Shown in pieces: positions 1 to 10,659 of a stretch of 64,000 bases of DNA. Origin of the DNA: Rhineura floridana (taxonomy: Eukaryota; Chordata; Lepidosauria; Squamata; Rhineuridae). The stretch lies in NCBI RefSeq assembly GCF_030035675.1, contig NC_084489.1, positions 69,593,365 through 69,657,364 on the forward strand, given 5' to 3'. The number at the start of each line of letters is the position of its first letter. Positions within the stretch are counted from its first letter, which is position 1. The notes beneath the pieces were generated by a model. The model ran no database searches. It was not told the DNA's origin and worked only from the letters and a program-made list of their open reading frames with translations. The position numbers were made by a program, and so were the translations under genes.

Positions 1-54
1 TGTCTCCTGTACTCTGGGACGATCAAGAAGAGTTCCTGGCTCTCCTCTGTGTGG

Positions 55-629
55 CAAGAACTGTGAAGTTAAAATCTACCTTAATGCAAAAAGAGTGCTC
101 CAAAACAAAGTTAAGGTACAGACATAGAATGCATTGTTATAAAATAATATCAAAAATTTAATATGTATATAAACAATCAATATAAAATCCTTATTATTCT
201 CATATAGTAATAAAAAGATGCCCCCAAAAATGAAAAAAATCAGTGCCCAAACTCAATGAAACACAAAATATATAATAAAATCAAGGCAATATCAATGTGG
301 AAATAAAAGGCAACTTGTAAACAATGGCCAATGTACATAAATCAGTGCCCATATAATGCACAGTGTATACCATAGCCAGACGCGTTTCGACAATTAGTCT
401 TCTTCAGTGGCTTTCATGATTATACATTTTGTATATTATATTCTAGGATATGAACTGGTGATAAAATTCTCAATATATTATTTATAACTGATTGACAGAA
501 GGAAATGAATAATTGAGTTAATGAACAGCCCACACACCATATTAAATTTTTGATATTATTTTATAACAATTTTATAATTGTTATTTTATAACAATGCATT
601 CTATGTCTGTACCTTAACTTTGTTTTGGA
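55..629 (-). mobile_element. Penelope-like (PLE) non-autonomous element with hammerhead-like core
   Basis: Inserted in the CR1. It is flanked by a 16-bp target duplication, GCTCTCCTCTGTGTGG at 39-54 and the same with one mismatch at 630-645, and the CR1 sequence is continuous across it. Inverted arms of about 65-90 bp lie at 97-165 and 538-631; the right arm carries a 23-bp internal duplication. On the minus strand 384-407 reads CTGAAGA, a GAC/GTC mini-stem with loop, then GAAAC followed by GCGTC. This resembles the hammerhead core CUGAUGA...GAAAC known in Penelope-like retroelements. The variable-length duplication fits target-primed insertion and not a hAT or mariner. No coding capacity. 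Family assignment is inference. Confidence 0.6.
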
Positions 630-1623
630 GCCCTCCTCTGTGTGGAAACCTTTCAAGACTGCTATCATATCTCCCTCAGTCTTCTCGTCTCAAGGCTAAA
701 CATGCCCAGTTCTTTTAGTCTGTCCTCATAGGGCTTGGTTGCCAGTCCCTTGATCATCCTTGTTGCTCTCCTCTGAACCTGTTCCAGTTTGCCTGCATCC
801 TTCTTAACGTGTGCGTCCAGAACTGGACACAGTATTCAAGATGAGACCTAACCAGTAGAGAGGGGTTAGACGCAGTATATTAGTTCCCCTGAATAGAGGG
901 GAACTAATACCTCACGTGATTTGGAAAATATACTTCTGTTAATGTAGCCTAAAATAGCATTTGCCTTTTTTGCAGGCACATTGCACTTCTGCTCATATTC
1001 AGCTTGTGGTTAACAACAATTCCAAGAGTCTTCTTGCATGTAGTATTACTGAGCCAAATATTCCCCATCTTATCTGTGCTTTTGGTTTCTTTTTCCTAGG
1101 TACAGAACTTTGCAGTTATCCCTGATAAATTTCATTCTGTTGTTTTTAGCCCAATGCTCCAGCCTATCAAGATCCCTTTAAATTTTGTTTCTGTCTTCCG
1201 GGGTATTAGCTATCCCTCCCAATTTTGTACCATTTGCAAATTTGATAAGCATTCCCTGCACCTCCTTATCCAAGTCATTAATAAAAATGTTGAAGAGCAC
1301 TGGGCCCAGGACCGAGCCCTGTGGTACCTCACTCGTTCAAGAAGGAACCATTGATAAGCACTCTTTGATTCTGTAGCCAACTGTGGATCCACCTGATAGT
1401 TGTTTCATCCAGCCCACATTTAGCTAGTTTACTAATCAGAATATCATGGGGGACTTCGTCAAAGTCTTTGCTGAAGTTGAGATATATTATGTCCACAGCA
1501 TTCCCACAGTCTACCAGGGAGGTTACCCAATCAAAGAATGAGTTAAGATACTCTGGCAGGATTTGTCCTTGATAAATCCATGTTGGCTTCTAGTAATCAC
1601 TGCATTGTTTTCAAAGCGCTTAC

Positions 1624-2008
1624 CAGTAGTGTAGTGGCAAATTCAGAAGTGCAGAGTCCCTTCATGATAGTCACAGCCATGCCCCTCTGTTTTTTGCTGC
1701 TGGGTTGAGAATGAGATCCTTGTTAATGCCTTCTCCCTCAACAGCAGATGTCCCTAGGAGCCAATAGCATGAAAGAGGAGAGTGTTAGCTACTGAAAATT
1801 GTTTTCTCAATGGCCGACTCACCTCCTACTCCAATTGGCTTCAATCAGCAGGAAAGGACAAGGAAGCATGATAGAAGACTCTTCTCAGTGGTTAACACAC
1901 TCTCCTTTCATGTTGATTGGCTCATAGGTTTCTGGAGACATAGGGACCCTGCTCCCGAAAAAGTAAGGAGTCTAAGACTCCCTGAGACCCTCAACAACTA
2001 TACCACTG
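1624..2008 (+). mobile_element. hAT non-autonomous element, family 1 copy A
   Basis: Starts CAGTAGTGTAGTGG and ends CAACTATACCACTG, an imperfect terminal inverted repeat of hAT type. Target duplications GCGCTTAC (1616-1623) and GTGTTTAC (2009-2016) agree at 6 of 8 bases, and CR1 sequence resumes directly after. Inside, the arm around GAGAGTGTTAGC and its complement GTTAACACACTCTC form a second inverted pair. Two more copies lie at 4955 and 29133 in the same orientation. No transposase. Confidence 0.85.
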
Positions 2009-2075
2009 GTGTTTACAGATTGACCACTTTATAATCTGCTCCAGAATTTTTCCAGGGATTGATCTCAGGCTGAGT

Positions 2076-2414
2076 GAAATGCCAAGATGAGCAACGTAAG
2101 GCCATGGTTAAAAGTTATTAGACTTGCCATCTTTTCACTATAAATAGAGCATGCATAAATCACCCAAGCTTATATGAGCCCAGGAAAAATTAGTCACTGA
2201 CCTAAAAATGCTCCCTCCTGGATCTTAGTGACTGTACTCCACAGAGCGTAAAAAAAGTAATCACTAAAAAGAACAAAAGTAGATCAAGAAGCACCATATA
2301 GTGAAGTAAAAAATAGACTGTGCCAGCTGTGACAGAAGTAAGATAGCAGGAAATATAACTCAGGCACACTATGTTGATATTATGCATGTGTTTTAGAGAA
2401 ATCACGATTTGGTA
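2076..2414. other. Unassigned intergenic sequence
   Basis: AT-rich single-copy-looking DNA between two repeats. No gene, RNA or known repeat recognised. Confidence 0.5.
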
Positions 2415-2513
2415 ACTATGGCTGCAATCCATCCAATACATGTCTGATCAGAAGTAGGCTCCAATGGGTTCAATGGGACTTCCTCTCAGGTGTGTATTGG
2501 ACTGCAGCCTATG
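2415..2513. repeat. Short palindromic repeat (CAATCC/GGATTG family), copy 1
   Basis: Self-complementary unit of about 90 bp: GGCTGCAATCCATCCAATAC at one end and GTATTGGACTGCAGCC at the other, with a central AATGGGTTCAATGGGACTT. Other copies lie at 16893, 29016, 40355, 41945 and 43660. The structure suggests a tiny MITE. Confidence 0.65.
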
Positions 2514-2734
2514 ATGCCTTAACAAGCAACTGTTTTCCCAGCAGAGGGGGTATGCTCAAAAAAGTTATCCCAGAACAGTTTTTTTCTTAGTTCTCTTAGT
2601 TCATCAGTTTGTGATTAGATAAAAATGGTCCAGTGGCAACTTTCAAACTCTCTTGCTTTTTGTCTGTTTCCCTCCACCACAATCTCTTAAACTGATATTT
2701 CCCCCTTTTTCCTAACCTCCATGATAGTCAATAA

Positions 2735-3560
2735 TATTTATATATTATACTTATATCCCGCCTTTCCTCCAAAGAAGCCCAGCGCAGCAAACACATCAAT
2801 ATTAAAATAATACTATTACAACTTTTAAACACAGTTAAAAACTCCTAAAAGCAATTAGGTACTCATAGATTTCAGGGCTGTCAGTGACAGGACTTTCAGT
2901 CAATAAATACCTGGCTAAACAGGAATGTTTTAAAATTTCTCGTAAAATTAATAGTGAGGGAGACTGATGCATCTCACTAGAGACGGCATTCCACAAATGG
3001 GGAACCACCACCTAGAAGGCCCTGTCACAGGTCCTGCCAACTGGGCAACCCCAGTAATGGCATCACCAAGAGGGCCTCTCCTACTGATCGTAGAGCTGAA
3101 CATGATTGATATTGGGGAAGGTGCTCTTTTAGGTACTTGCATCCCAAGCTGCTTAGGGCTTTGTGTCTTAGTATTAATATTAATATCTTGAATTGGGTCT
3201 AATAGTTCACTGGCAGCCACTGAAATACTCTAAAGACACACAGTCCCATTGGGCTGCCTCACTTACCAACCTAGTAGCCGCATTCTGCACAAACTGCAGC
3301 TGTCAGCCATCTTCAAGGGCAGCCCCATGTAAAGCACATTACATTAGCTATGCAGGAGATCACCAAAGCATGGACAACTGAGGAAAGGCTATCCCGATTC
3401 AGGAATGACCATAGCTGACAAACCAGCCTAAGCTGGGCACTCCTAGTAACAGAAGCTACTTGATACTCCAGAAACTAGTGGAAATCCAGGAGTACTCCCA
3501 GACTACAAACCTGTTCCTGCAGGGGGAGTGCAATAGGTAGCTTTTAAACCAGGTATTTTT
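2735..3560 (-). mobile_element. L2 LINE, 3' end
   Basis: Starts with the L2-type tail (TATATCCCGCCTTTCC) and continues through the 3' coding part: the reverse strand carries the decayed equivalent of KLQLVQNAAARL (about 3270-3310) and of the LGV-LD segment near 3500. Same family as the L2 copies at 54.6-57.7 and 59.6 kb. Old, frames broken. Confidence 0.8.
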
Positions 3561-3932
3561 TGACTCCAACTCACATCAGCCCCAGCCAGCACGGCCAATG
3601 GCATAGTTTGGCCTAGTAAAGGTTTCAGTGTAGCCTAATGCGGATTGTGGAGTTTAAAAAAACGTGTTTACTATAAAAGCTTATCATGGCTACAATTCTG
3701 GTATTATAACATTTACACTACTGTGATTAATAGGAAGACGTATTACAGAGGCACAGTATCCATGCCGGGCTCTTTCTATTCATGTGTTCGTTAAAATATT
3801 TCACCCTGCCTCTCCTTCTGTACATTGGCCCTCAAGATGGCTAACGATTATTCATAAGAAATAGGCTTTCATCATGATCACAAATAAAACAGCACTCGGC
3901 AGAATTCAGTATGGAGAACAGGAACTTTAGTA

Positions 3933-4070
3933 CAGGGGTAGCCAACCTGGTGGCATCCAGATGTTGCTTAACTACAACTCCCATCATGCCTGACCATTGA
4001 CCATGGTGGCTGAGACGGATGGGAACTGTAGTCCAACAATACCTGATGGGTAGCATGTTGGGTGGAGTCT
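3933..4070. mobile_element. hAT foldback MITE (CAGGGGTAGCCAACC family)
   Basis: Near-palindrome: CAGGGGTAGCCAACCTGGTG at the left, complementary to the right end, with ACTACAACTCCCATCAT in the left arm and GATGGGAACTGTAGTCC in the right. The same family occurs at 8239, 10509, 15503, 40502, 41528, 51136 and 61452. Confidence 0.75.
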
Positions 4071-4788
4071 GGGAGACCCAAGTGTAGTCCTTCCTATGTT
4101 ATAGATTCATCTGTTCAGGCAACCTGGCTGTCCGTCCATGCCACAGCTTGGCTAAACCACAAATTTAGCCCACTAATTCCTCCCAGTCACAGATCTATAG
4201 CTCTGCACAGTGTTTTCCATTTTCAGTTTCAGAGATGAATCCTAAAGAAATAATACTGCTTAGTAGCACATCTTGCCAGATCCACAGGTTTTATTTACTC
4301 AGGTATATTGAATTAATTTTATTATTTCATATATTTAAAGCTTTTAAATGTTAAGTGGAGGTGGTTATGTAACATTTTAACACGCTAAAAAGACAAACAA
4401 ACCTTTATGCTTCCCCCCCCCTTTCTTCTAGGTATTTAGCTGTGAATTGCTAATTAGAAGTGTCTGTCTGGGTCTATTTGATATATAATCCACAAAACCT
4501 CAGTGATGCGCACCTCTGTTAAATGTCTCAAGATTTGGTCTCAATCATGCCACCCCTTGCAGTGGGGACATGATTAAGAACAAAGGAAATACACCAGGTC
4601 CCAACTAAATGAAGTGTGCTTATAAACCAGACAGGCAGAACGACGACATTACATGTCTAATTGTCCTATAATTACATTTTTCCTTGTTTCTGTCTCCCAT
4701 GTAGCCTCAAGAAAGAATCTTTCTGTTTTAGGGGCTTAAAAACAAATCCGGGTAAGAATCTAATTTTTATCATTGATTAAATTACTGG
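4071..4788. other. Unassigned intergenic sequence
   Basis: AT-rich DNA with a C9 run near 4414. No gene or repeat recognised. Confidence 0.5.
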
Positions 4789-5402
4789 GGAGGGACCAGA
4801 ACTCAGTGGCAGAGCACATGCACTGGATGCAAAGGTCCCAGGTTCAACCCTTGGGATATCCAGTTAAATGGACCAGGTTGCTGGTGATGTAAAAAGACCT
4901 TTGCTGGAGTGCCTGGAGAGATGCTGCTTGTCAAATTAGACAGACTATTAATTGCAGCTGTGTAGTGGCAAATTCAGAAGTGCAGGGTCCCTTCATGATA
5001 GTTACAGCCACACCCTTTTTTGCTCCTGGGTTGAGAATGAGATCCTTGCTTATGCCTTCTCCCACAACAACCGACATCTCTAGGAGCCAATCAGCATGAA
5101 AGGGCGGAGTGTTAGCCGCTGAAAAGAGTCTTATCAGTAGCTGACTTACCTCCTTTCACTCTGATCGGCTCCAATCAACAGGAAATGAACAAGGAAACGT
5201 TAGAAGACTCTTCACAGTGACTAACACACTCTCTTTTCATGCTCTTTGGTTTGTAGGATGCTGGAGACATAAGGACCCTGCTGAGACCCTGCTCCCAAAA
5301 ATGTAGGGGGACTAAGACCCCTGGGGACCCTGGACAACTATACTCGATTAGTTGTACGAATAGTCTGACCTGGTAGAAGCAAGCTCACATAGGAGCATCT
5401 AA
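4789..5402 (+). mobile_element. tRNA-derived SINE split by a hAT
   Basis: 4789-4946 carries the tRNA-like promoter (AACTCAGTGGCAGAGCACATG as A box region, GGTTCAACCC as B box) and the body; 5355-5402 carries the remaining 3' part (TAGTCTGACCTGGTAGAAG). The hAT at 4955-5346 separates them. Other copies of this SINE lie at 5403, 26158, 30787, 31236 and 62330. Confidence 0.75.
4955..5346 (+). mobile_element. hAT non-autonomous element, family 1 copy B
   Basis: Same family as 1624-2008. Target duplications ATTAATTG (4947-4954) and ATTAGTTG (5347-5354) match at 7 of 8 bases. It is inserted into a tRNA-SINE whose halves lie on both sides. No coding capacity. Confidence 0.88.
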
Positions 5403-5560
5403 GCTGTATAAGCTGTCTTGTACAGAGCCAGACCATTGGTCCATGTAGCTCAGTATTGGACACACTGGTTGGCAGTGACTCTCCAGATTTTCACACAGGG
5501 AGTCTTTCTCCAGCTATATCTGGAGATGCTGGGGACTGAACCTGCTTTACCATTTATAAT
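5403..5560 (-). mobile_element. tRNA-derived SINE, minus strand
   Basis: Reads CAGACCATTGGTCCATGTAG...GGAGATGCTGGGGACTGAACC, the reverse complement of the same SINE family as at 4789. The tRNA end is truncated. Confidence 0.75.
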
Positions 5561-5894
5561 CCTGCCTACTGATTTTAGGAAAATGCCCTCACTATATTAT
5601 TTTAGATGCCTTGTTGTTGTTATGTGCCTCCAAGTCGACTATGACTTATGGTGACCCTATGAATCAGCAACCTCCAAGAGCATCTGTCATGAACCACCCT
5701 GTTCAGATCTTGTAAGTTCAGGTCTGTGGCTTCCTTGGTGGAATCAATCCATCTCTTGTTTGGCCTTCCTCTTTTTCTACTCCCTTCTGTTTTTCCAGCA
5801 TTCTTGTCTTTTCTAGTGAATTATGTCTTCTCATGATGTGTCCAAAGTATGATAACCTCAATTTCATCATTTTGGCTTCTAGTGATAGTTCTGG

Positions 5895-7012
5895 TTAAAT
5901 TTGTTCTAACACCCAATTATTTGTCTTTTTCGCAGTCCAACACCACATTTCAAATGAGTTGATTTTTCTCTTATCTGCTTTTTTTACTGTCCAACTTTCA
6001 CATCCATACATAGAGATCGGAAATACCGTGGTTTGAATGATCCTGACTTTAGTGTTCAGTGATACATCTTTGCATTTGAGGACCTTTTCTAGTTCTCTTA
6101 CAGCTGCCCTCCCCAGTCCTAGCCTTCTTCTGATTTCTTGACTATTGTCTCCATTTTGGTTAATGACTGCGCCGAGGTATTGATAATCCTTGACAAGTTC
6201 AATGTCCTCATTGTCAACTTTAAAGTTACATAAATCTTCTGTTGTCATTATTTTAGTCTTCTTGACATTCAGCTGTAGTCCTGCTTTTGTGCTTTCCTCT
6301 TTAACTTTCATCAGCATTCGTTTCAAATCATTACTGGTGTAGTATGGTATCGTCTACATATCTTAAATTACTGATATTTCTCCCTCCAATTTTCACACCT
6401 CCTTCATCTTGGTCCAATCCTGCTTTCCGTATGATATGTTCTGTGTCTAGATTAAATAAATAGGGTGATAAAATACACCCGTCTCACATCCTTTCCGATG
6501 GGGAACCAATCGGTTTCTCCATATTCTGTCCTTACAGTAGCCTCTTGTCCACAGTATAGGTTGCGCATCAGGACAATCAGATGCTGTGGCACCCCCATTT
6601 CTTTTAAAGCACTCCATAGTTTTTCATGACCTACACAGTCAAAGGCTTTGCTGTAATCTATAAAGCACAGGGTGATTTTCTTCTGAAATTCCTTGCTCCG
6701 TTCCATTATCCAATGTATGTTTGCGATATGATATCTGGTGCCTCCTCCCTTTCTAAATCCAGCTTGGTCATCTGGCATTTCTCGCACCATATATGACAAG
6801 AGCCTTTGTTGTAGAATCTTGAGCATTACTTTACTTGCATGGGACATTAAGGCAATAGTTTGATAATTACTGCATTCCCTGGGATCCTCTTTCTTTGGAA
6901 TTGGGATGTATATGGAACGCTTCCAGTCTGTGGGCCATTGTTTAGTTTTCCATATTTCTTGACAGATTTTTGTCACAATTTGGACAGATTCAGTCTCAGT
7001 AGCTTGTAGCAA
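5895..7012 (-). pseudogene. BovB reverse transcriptase fragment
   Basis: Two open blocks. 6452-7012 holds the RT fingers and palm (WKRSIYIPIPKK, DDQAGFRKG, FIDYSKAFDCVGHEKLW, GQEATVRTEYGETDWF). 5895-6326 holds the thumb and C-terminal part (LNVKKTKIM, YQYLGAVI, VFPISMYGCESWTVKKADKR). The catalytic YVDD box sits at about 6340-6360 in a shifted frame between them. The GIG-KGVRQGC segment is altered to KDVRRV, so the copy is dead. Confidence 0.92.
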
Positions 7013-7104
7013 CTCTATTGGTATGCCATCTATTCCTGGTGATTTGTTTCTTCCAAGTATTTTAAGAGTAGCTCAAAAAATGTGTTCGCAAGAAACAAAT
7101 TTTC

Positions 7105-7350
7105 TTGCAAAGACATTTTTTTGAACAACTGAAAAGACTACTGTACATGTGGACATCGTCATATGGTCAATATGGGAATCAAATTGATGATATAATTGGT
7201 AGCAGAAGATGGCGAAGTTCCATACTTTCTGCGAAAACAAGAGCAGGAGCAGCGTGTGGTACAGACCACGAACTGGTCATATCAAAATTCAGAGTAAGGC
7301 TAAAGAACAACAAAGCAATAATGCCAAAATACAATTTAAATAACATCTGA
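7105..7350 (+). pseudogene. BovB endonuclease C-terminus, inverted
   Basis: Reads LKRLLYMWTSSYGQYGNQID, then SRRWRSSILSAKTRAGAACG and TDHELVISKFRVRLKNNK: the end of the APE-type endonuclease, with the DHELV motif holding the catalytic His-Asp region. The linker continues after the stop to about 7425 (PKYNLNNI...FKALNLIDNQ). Opposite strand to the RT. Confidence 0.88.
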
Positions 7351-7430
7351 GAATATAAAGATCAAATTAGCAACATATTTAAAGCTTTAAACTTAATTGA
7401 TAACCAGAAGAACTATGGACAGTGACATTC

Positions 7431-8045
7431 CAATTCATGTTCAATTGTGACTTTCCAAGTAATAGTTTGGACTCTGTTACAATTTGAGGTGGGGGGGGGA
7501 AGAAAGGCTCAATACAATTTTCTGGTTAGTTTGGATGTGATTGTTTTGTCCATATGAATGCCGCCTGTGGGCCACAGTACAGCCTCTGGACTTCTGTGAT
7601 GCTGCTATTTTTCTGCAGACTCCTTAGAGAATATGGAAGATCCTGCATGTGAGCAGCTCTCTCTATAGTTAGAGGTCTCTGACCGAATGACATAGAAATA
7701 TATCAAACAATGTCTCCATTCAGTGACAATTTATGCAAGTCAACAGCAGTATAGCGAAAAGATTTTGTTTAATGACAGCTCATATGCTGACAATTTTACA
7801 GAAGCATCCCACATTTTGATTTGGCTGGAAATTAATTTATTGTTCTAGAAGCTGGAGAATGTCTTTTTGATGTTTAATTTTCACATTTATTTGGGTCCGC
7901 TCTTAAAAGGAGCAGCAGAGGTGTTTGACATTTAATTTTAAAGGCATCAAGTGACAACTAATCTTTTTTTTAACTGAATGACCTTTTCAGTTAACTTTTT
8001 TGGCAGAAATACATTTGTGGGCCCATTGAGTTTAAACATTATATT
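7431..8045. other. Unassigned intergenic sequence
   Basis: Begins with a G-run (about 7490). No gene, RNA or known repeat recognised. Confidence 0.5.
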
Positions 8046-8165
8046 TATTATATTTATTTATTGCACTTTTAAACTGCCCTTTAGCAACAGGCTCTCAGGG
8101 CGGTGTACAACAGAATAATCTGCTTTTACAACATTGTAATCTACTTTTCAAAATCTCAAAAGCAG
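8046..8165 (-). mobile_element. L2/CR1-type LINE 3' tail
   Basis: TTTATTTATTGCACTTTTAAACTGCC followed by CAGGGCGGTGTACAAC is the reverse complement of the LINE tail seen at 14885, 19172 and 28090. Confidence 0.7.
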
Positions 8166-8238
8166 TGCACAAATCATATACCCAAACTAAAAACAAAACT
8201 ATAATAAAAAATACAGAAACTAGCACCAGAGCCTGCAT

Positions 8239-8377
8239 CAGAGATGGAAAACCTGTGGCCCTCCAGATGTTCTTGGACTACAGTCCCCTTGAGCCTTCAT
8301 CCCTGGCCATACTAGCTGGGGCTGATGGGAGCTGGAATCCAAGAAACAATCAAAGGGCCACAAATTCCCCATCCCTG
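8239..8377. mobile_element. hAT foldback MITE
   Basis: CAGAGATGGAAAACCTGTGG at the left and TTCCCCATCCCTG at the right form terminal inverted repeats; the interior holds the GGGGCTGATGGGAGCTGG arm shared with 40502 and 61452. Confidence 0.72.
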
Positions 8378-8639
8378 CCCTAAATCAATCAAGTGGCTGC
8401 TGACACAGAGACATTTTACAACTTCTCTGAGATCTCAGCTGTGGATGCTGTCCTCATGCAGAAAGTCCCAAGGCTTAAGAGCAGCTATCATAAAAGCCCT
8501 GTTTATAGCAGCTGTCATCTTTACTTGGCAGAAGGATGGAGCTCATGGGCTCTTAGAGGGAGAGATGGTTCTTCGCAATGGCACCTTCCAGGCAGGACTT
8601 TGGGGCAGGCGTATAGGGTCCCACTCTGCAGAATGCATA

Positions 8640-8885
8640 CAAGGGCCCCAATTTGGATGGCTTTTAAAAAAAGGATTAGACAGATTCATGGAGAAGGCTA
8701 TCAATAGCTACTGGGCATGATAGCTATGCTCTGCCTATGGAGGCAGTATGCTTCTGAATACCAGTTGCAGGAGGGGAGAGTGATCTTGCATTCAGATCCT
8801 GTTTGTAGGCATCTGGGTGGCCGCTGTGAGGATGACGGACTAGATGGGCCTTTGGCCTGATCCAGCAGGCTGTTCTTATCTTCAA
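8640..8885 (+). mobile_element. CR1 LINE 3' end
   Basis: Reads GGATTAGACAGATTCATGG...CTATCAATAGCTACTGG... and ends in the CR1 3' UTR GGCCTGATCCAGCAGGC. Plus-strand counterpart of the 48.5-kb element's 3' end. Confidence 0.85.
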
Positions 8886-9234
8886 ATGCAACAGGGCTGG
8901 CTTACCACATTTTTAAGTAAGTGGAGTAAAACACATTACTGTCTGAAGAGCCTCCTTCCATTAGCTTTAGAGTCTAAAATTACCTAACTGCACCACTGGT
9001 CCTTCAGGTATGTCAGTACCAGACTCTGAAGGGCCAGCATTTTGAATTGAGCTTGGAAGTGAATTGGTAGCTAGTATAGCTAGAATAACAAGAAACACAT
9101 CAAGCTGAAGATATTTGCTCCAACCCAACCAAGCATGGAGGAGCTCTGACTTGTACAGTTTTACACAGCCAGGGTATGCTCCACTTTCTGCAATGCTGGT
9201 GGATGCTTCCCCTTGACTGAAGAACCCTGCTACA

Positions 9235-9725
9235 TACAGCTGCAGGATCACAGAGCTGGAAGGGATCCTGGAGGTTGTTTAGTCCAAACCAGTTTACTGC
9301 AGGATGCAACTAACAGATGGCTGTCCAGCCTTGACTTAAATACCTCCAGGGAAGGACAGCCCACCATCTCCTAATACACTCTGCTTCACTGTTAAACAGC
9401 CTGTACTGTTCACGTTTCTCCTAATGCTTAGCTGAAATCTGTTTCTCTGCAGTTGCCATTCATTGGTTCTAGCCCAGCCCTCTGTAGCAACAGAGAACAA
9501 GCCAGCTCCATCTACTGTGACAGCCCCTCAGATATCTGAAGGTTGCCCCTTAATCTCCTCTTTGCCAGGCTAAATGTACCCAGCTCATTCAACCAGGCGT
9601 CATAGGACTTGGCTTTCAGATCATCCTGGTCCCCTTTCTCCTGGGCACATTCAAGTTTGTCAGTGCTCCTCTTCGACTGTGGTGTCCAGAATTGGACACA
9701 GGACTCAGGTGAAGGAAAGACTCTA
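9235..9725 (-). mobile_element. CR1 LINE 3' end
   Basis: Plus view begins AGGATCACAGAGCTGGAAGG and continues through GGCTGTCCAGCCTTGAC and TGGTGTCCAGAATTGGACAC, all standard CR1 3' sequence in reverse orientation. Confidence 0.87.
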
Positions 9726-9764
9726 GTGTTGTGATTAGGAAGAATGTTGATTCTTTCTAAAGGT

Positions 9765-10140
9765 AGCAATTAAAGGCGAACCTACCAAATTTGCAGTTTC
9801 CAAAACAATATGTGAGCTGAAACACAGCCATCCTTCAAAATTCACACTTCTCCAAATCTTGTGCAATTCTCCAGCCAAGCAATGTGTACAAAAATACATA
9901 TATCAAGGTGTGCATAAAAACGCATATATTAGTGAAAATAACAAAAAAATCATTATATGAGGGGAAATGGTTTGCTAAAAATGTTACTGTTATGAGACAT
10001 TCATATGAAAATACTGATAAAATTTCATGAGGATTTTATAGCATATTGCTATGGAAATGAGGAAAACTGAACCTAAAATTGGGAAAAAAATGAGAAATTG
10101 AAAGAACTGAAAGGGACAGATTTGTCCCTGCCTACTCTAG
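9765..10140 (-). repeat. AT-rich interspersed repeat (family 2), copy A
   Basis: Reverse complement of 30053-30481: both contain CAGTTTCCAAAACAATATG-type and AAATCTGTC...TTTCAGTT segments in opposite orientation. Ends are imperfectly inverted (CAGGGA type), suggesting a non-autonomous DNA element. Confidence 0.6.
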
Positions 10141-10508
10141 TGCAACTACTGCATAAATCTGAATCCCACAACTGGATAGTTGAGTCCAGTTCTGAATGTC
10201 ATATTTCAAGATGGACATTGACCGCAGGGAATAGTAAGCTTCTATGTCGTAAATAAATACATCAAGGAATGACCTTTTCTAGATAATGAAATAAAACATA
10301 CTGCAAACATATATACAGTTATGCAAGGGCCAGAGAGCACATGTGCTAGAATTTTGGATTTGAGGAGGGGGGGAAAGCAACTGACGTTTTTAAGATTTAA
10401 GCACTGTACAGAAAACACTGCAGTGTTAATATACCCCATTGTGCAGCCTGATCTTATGCATATTTACTTGGAAGTCCCACAGAGTTCTGTGGGGCTTGGT
10501 CTTTAGTA

Positions 10509-10643
10509 CAGGAGTAGCCAACATGGTGCCCTCCAGATGCTGTGGAGTACAACTCCCATCAGCCCCAGCCAGTATGGCCAACAGTCAGAAATAATGGGAG
10601 CTGTCATCCAAAACATCTGAGAGCATCACATTGACTACCCCTG
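10509..10643. mobile_element. hAT foldback MITE
   Basis: CAGGAGTAGCCAACATGG at the left and TTGACTACCCCTG at the right. Flanks CTTTAGTA (10501-10508) and CTCTAGTG (10644-10651) agree at 6 of 8 bases, a hAT-length duplication. Confidence 0.8.
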
Positions 10644-10659
10644 CTCTAGTGAATGCCCA

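Larger units (their letters stand above)
1..2075 (-). mobile_element. CR1 LINE, 3' half, twice interrupted
   Basis: Minus-strand CR1. Reverse-strand translation near 1240-1340 gives the RT motif [20 protein letters not shown] (partly shifted), and 650-850 is the conserved CR1 3' region (sense: group of elements reading ...AGTTCTGGACGCACAC). The element enters from beyond the left edge: 1-54 continues at 646-1615 after a foreign insertion, then again at 2017-2075 after a hAT insertion. It lacks the endonuclease part and has decayed frames. Confidence 0.9.
5608..7430 (-). mobile_element. RTE-BovB LINE with inverted 5' segment
   Basis: The 3' end (5608-5880) begins TTGTTGTTGTTATGTGCC in plus-strand view and holds the BovB 3' UTR. 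The minus strand from 5895 to about 7085 encodes reverse transcriptase and C-terminal domain. The piece 7103-7425 encodes the endonuclease C-terminus and linker but on the plus strand. So the 5' segment is inverted relative to the rest, the signature of twin priming during insertion. About 150 linker codons are missing between the two pieces. Confidence 0.92.

Noticed and set aside
384-407. Fully functional hammerhead ribozyme
   Set aside because: The first core box is CTGAAGA and not CTGATGA and stem III is not clear, so only a degenerate relic is claimed.
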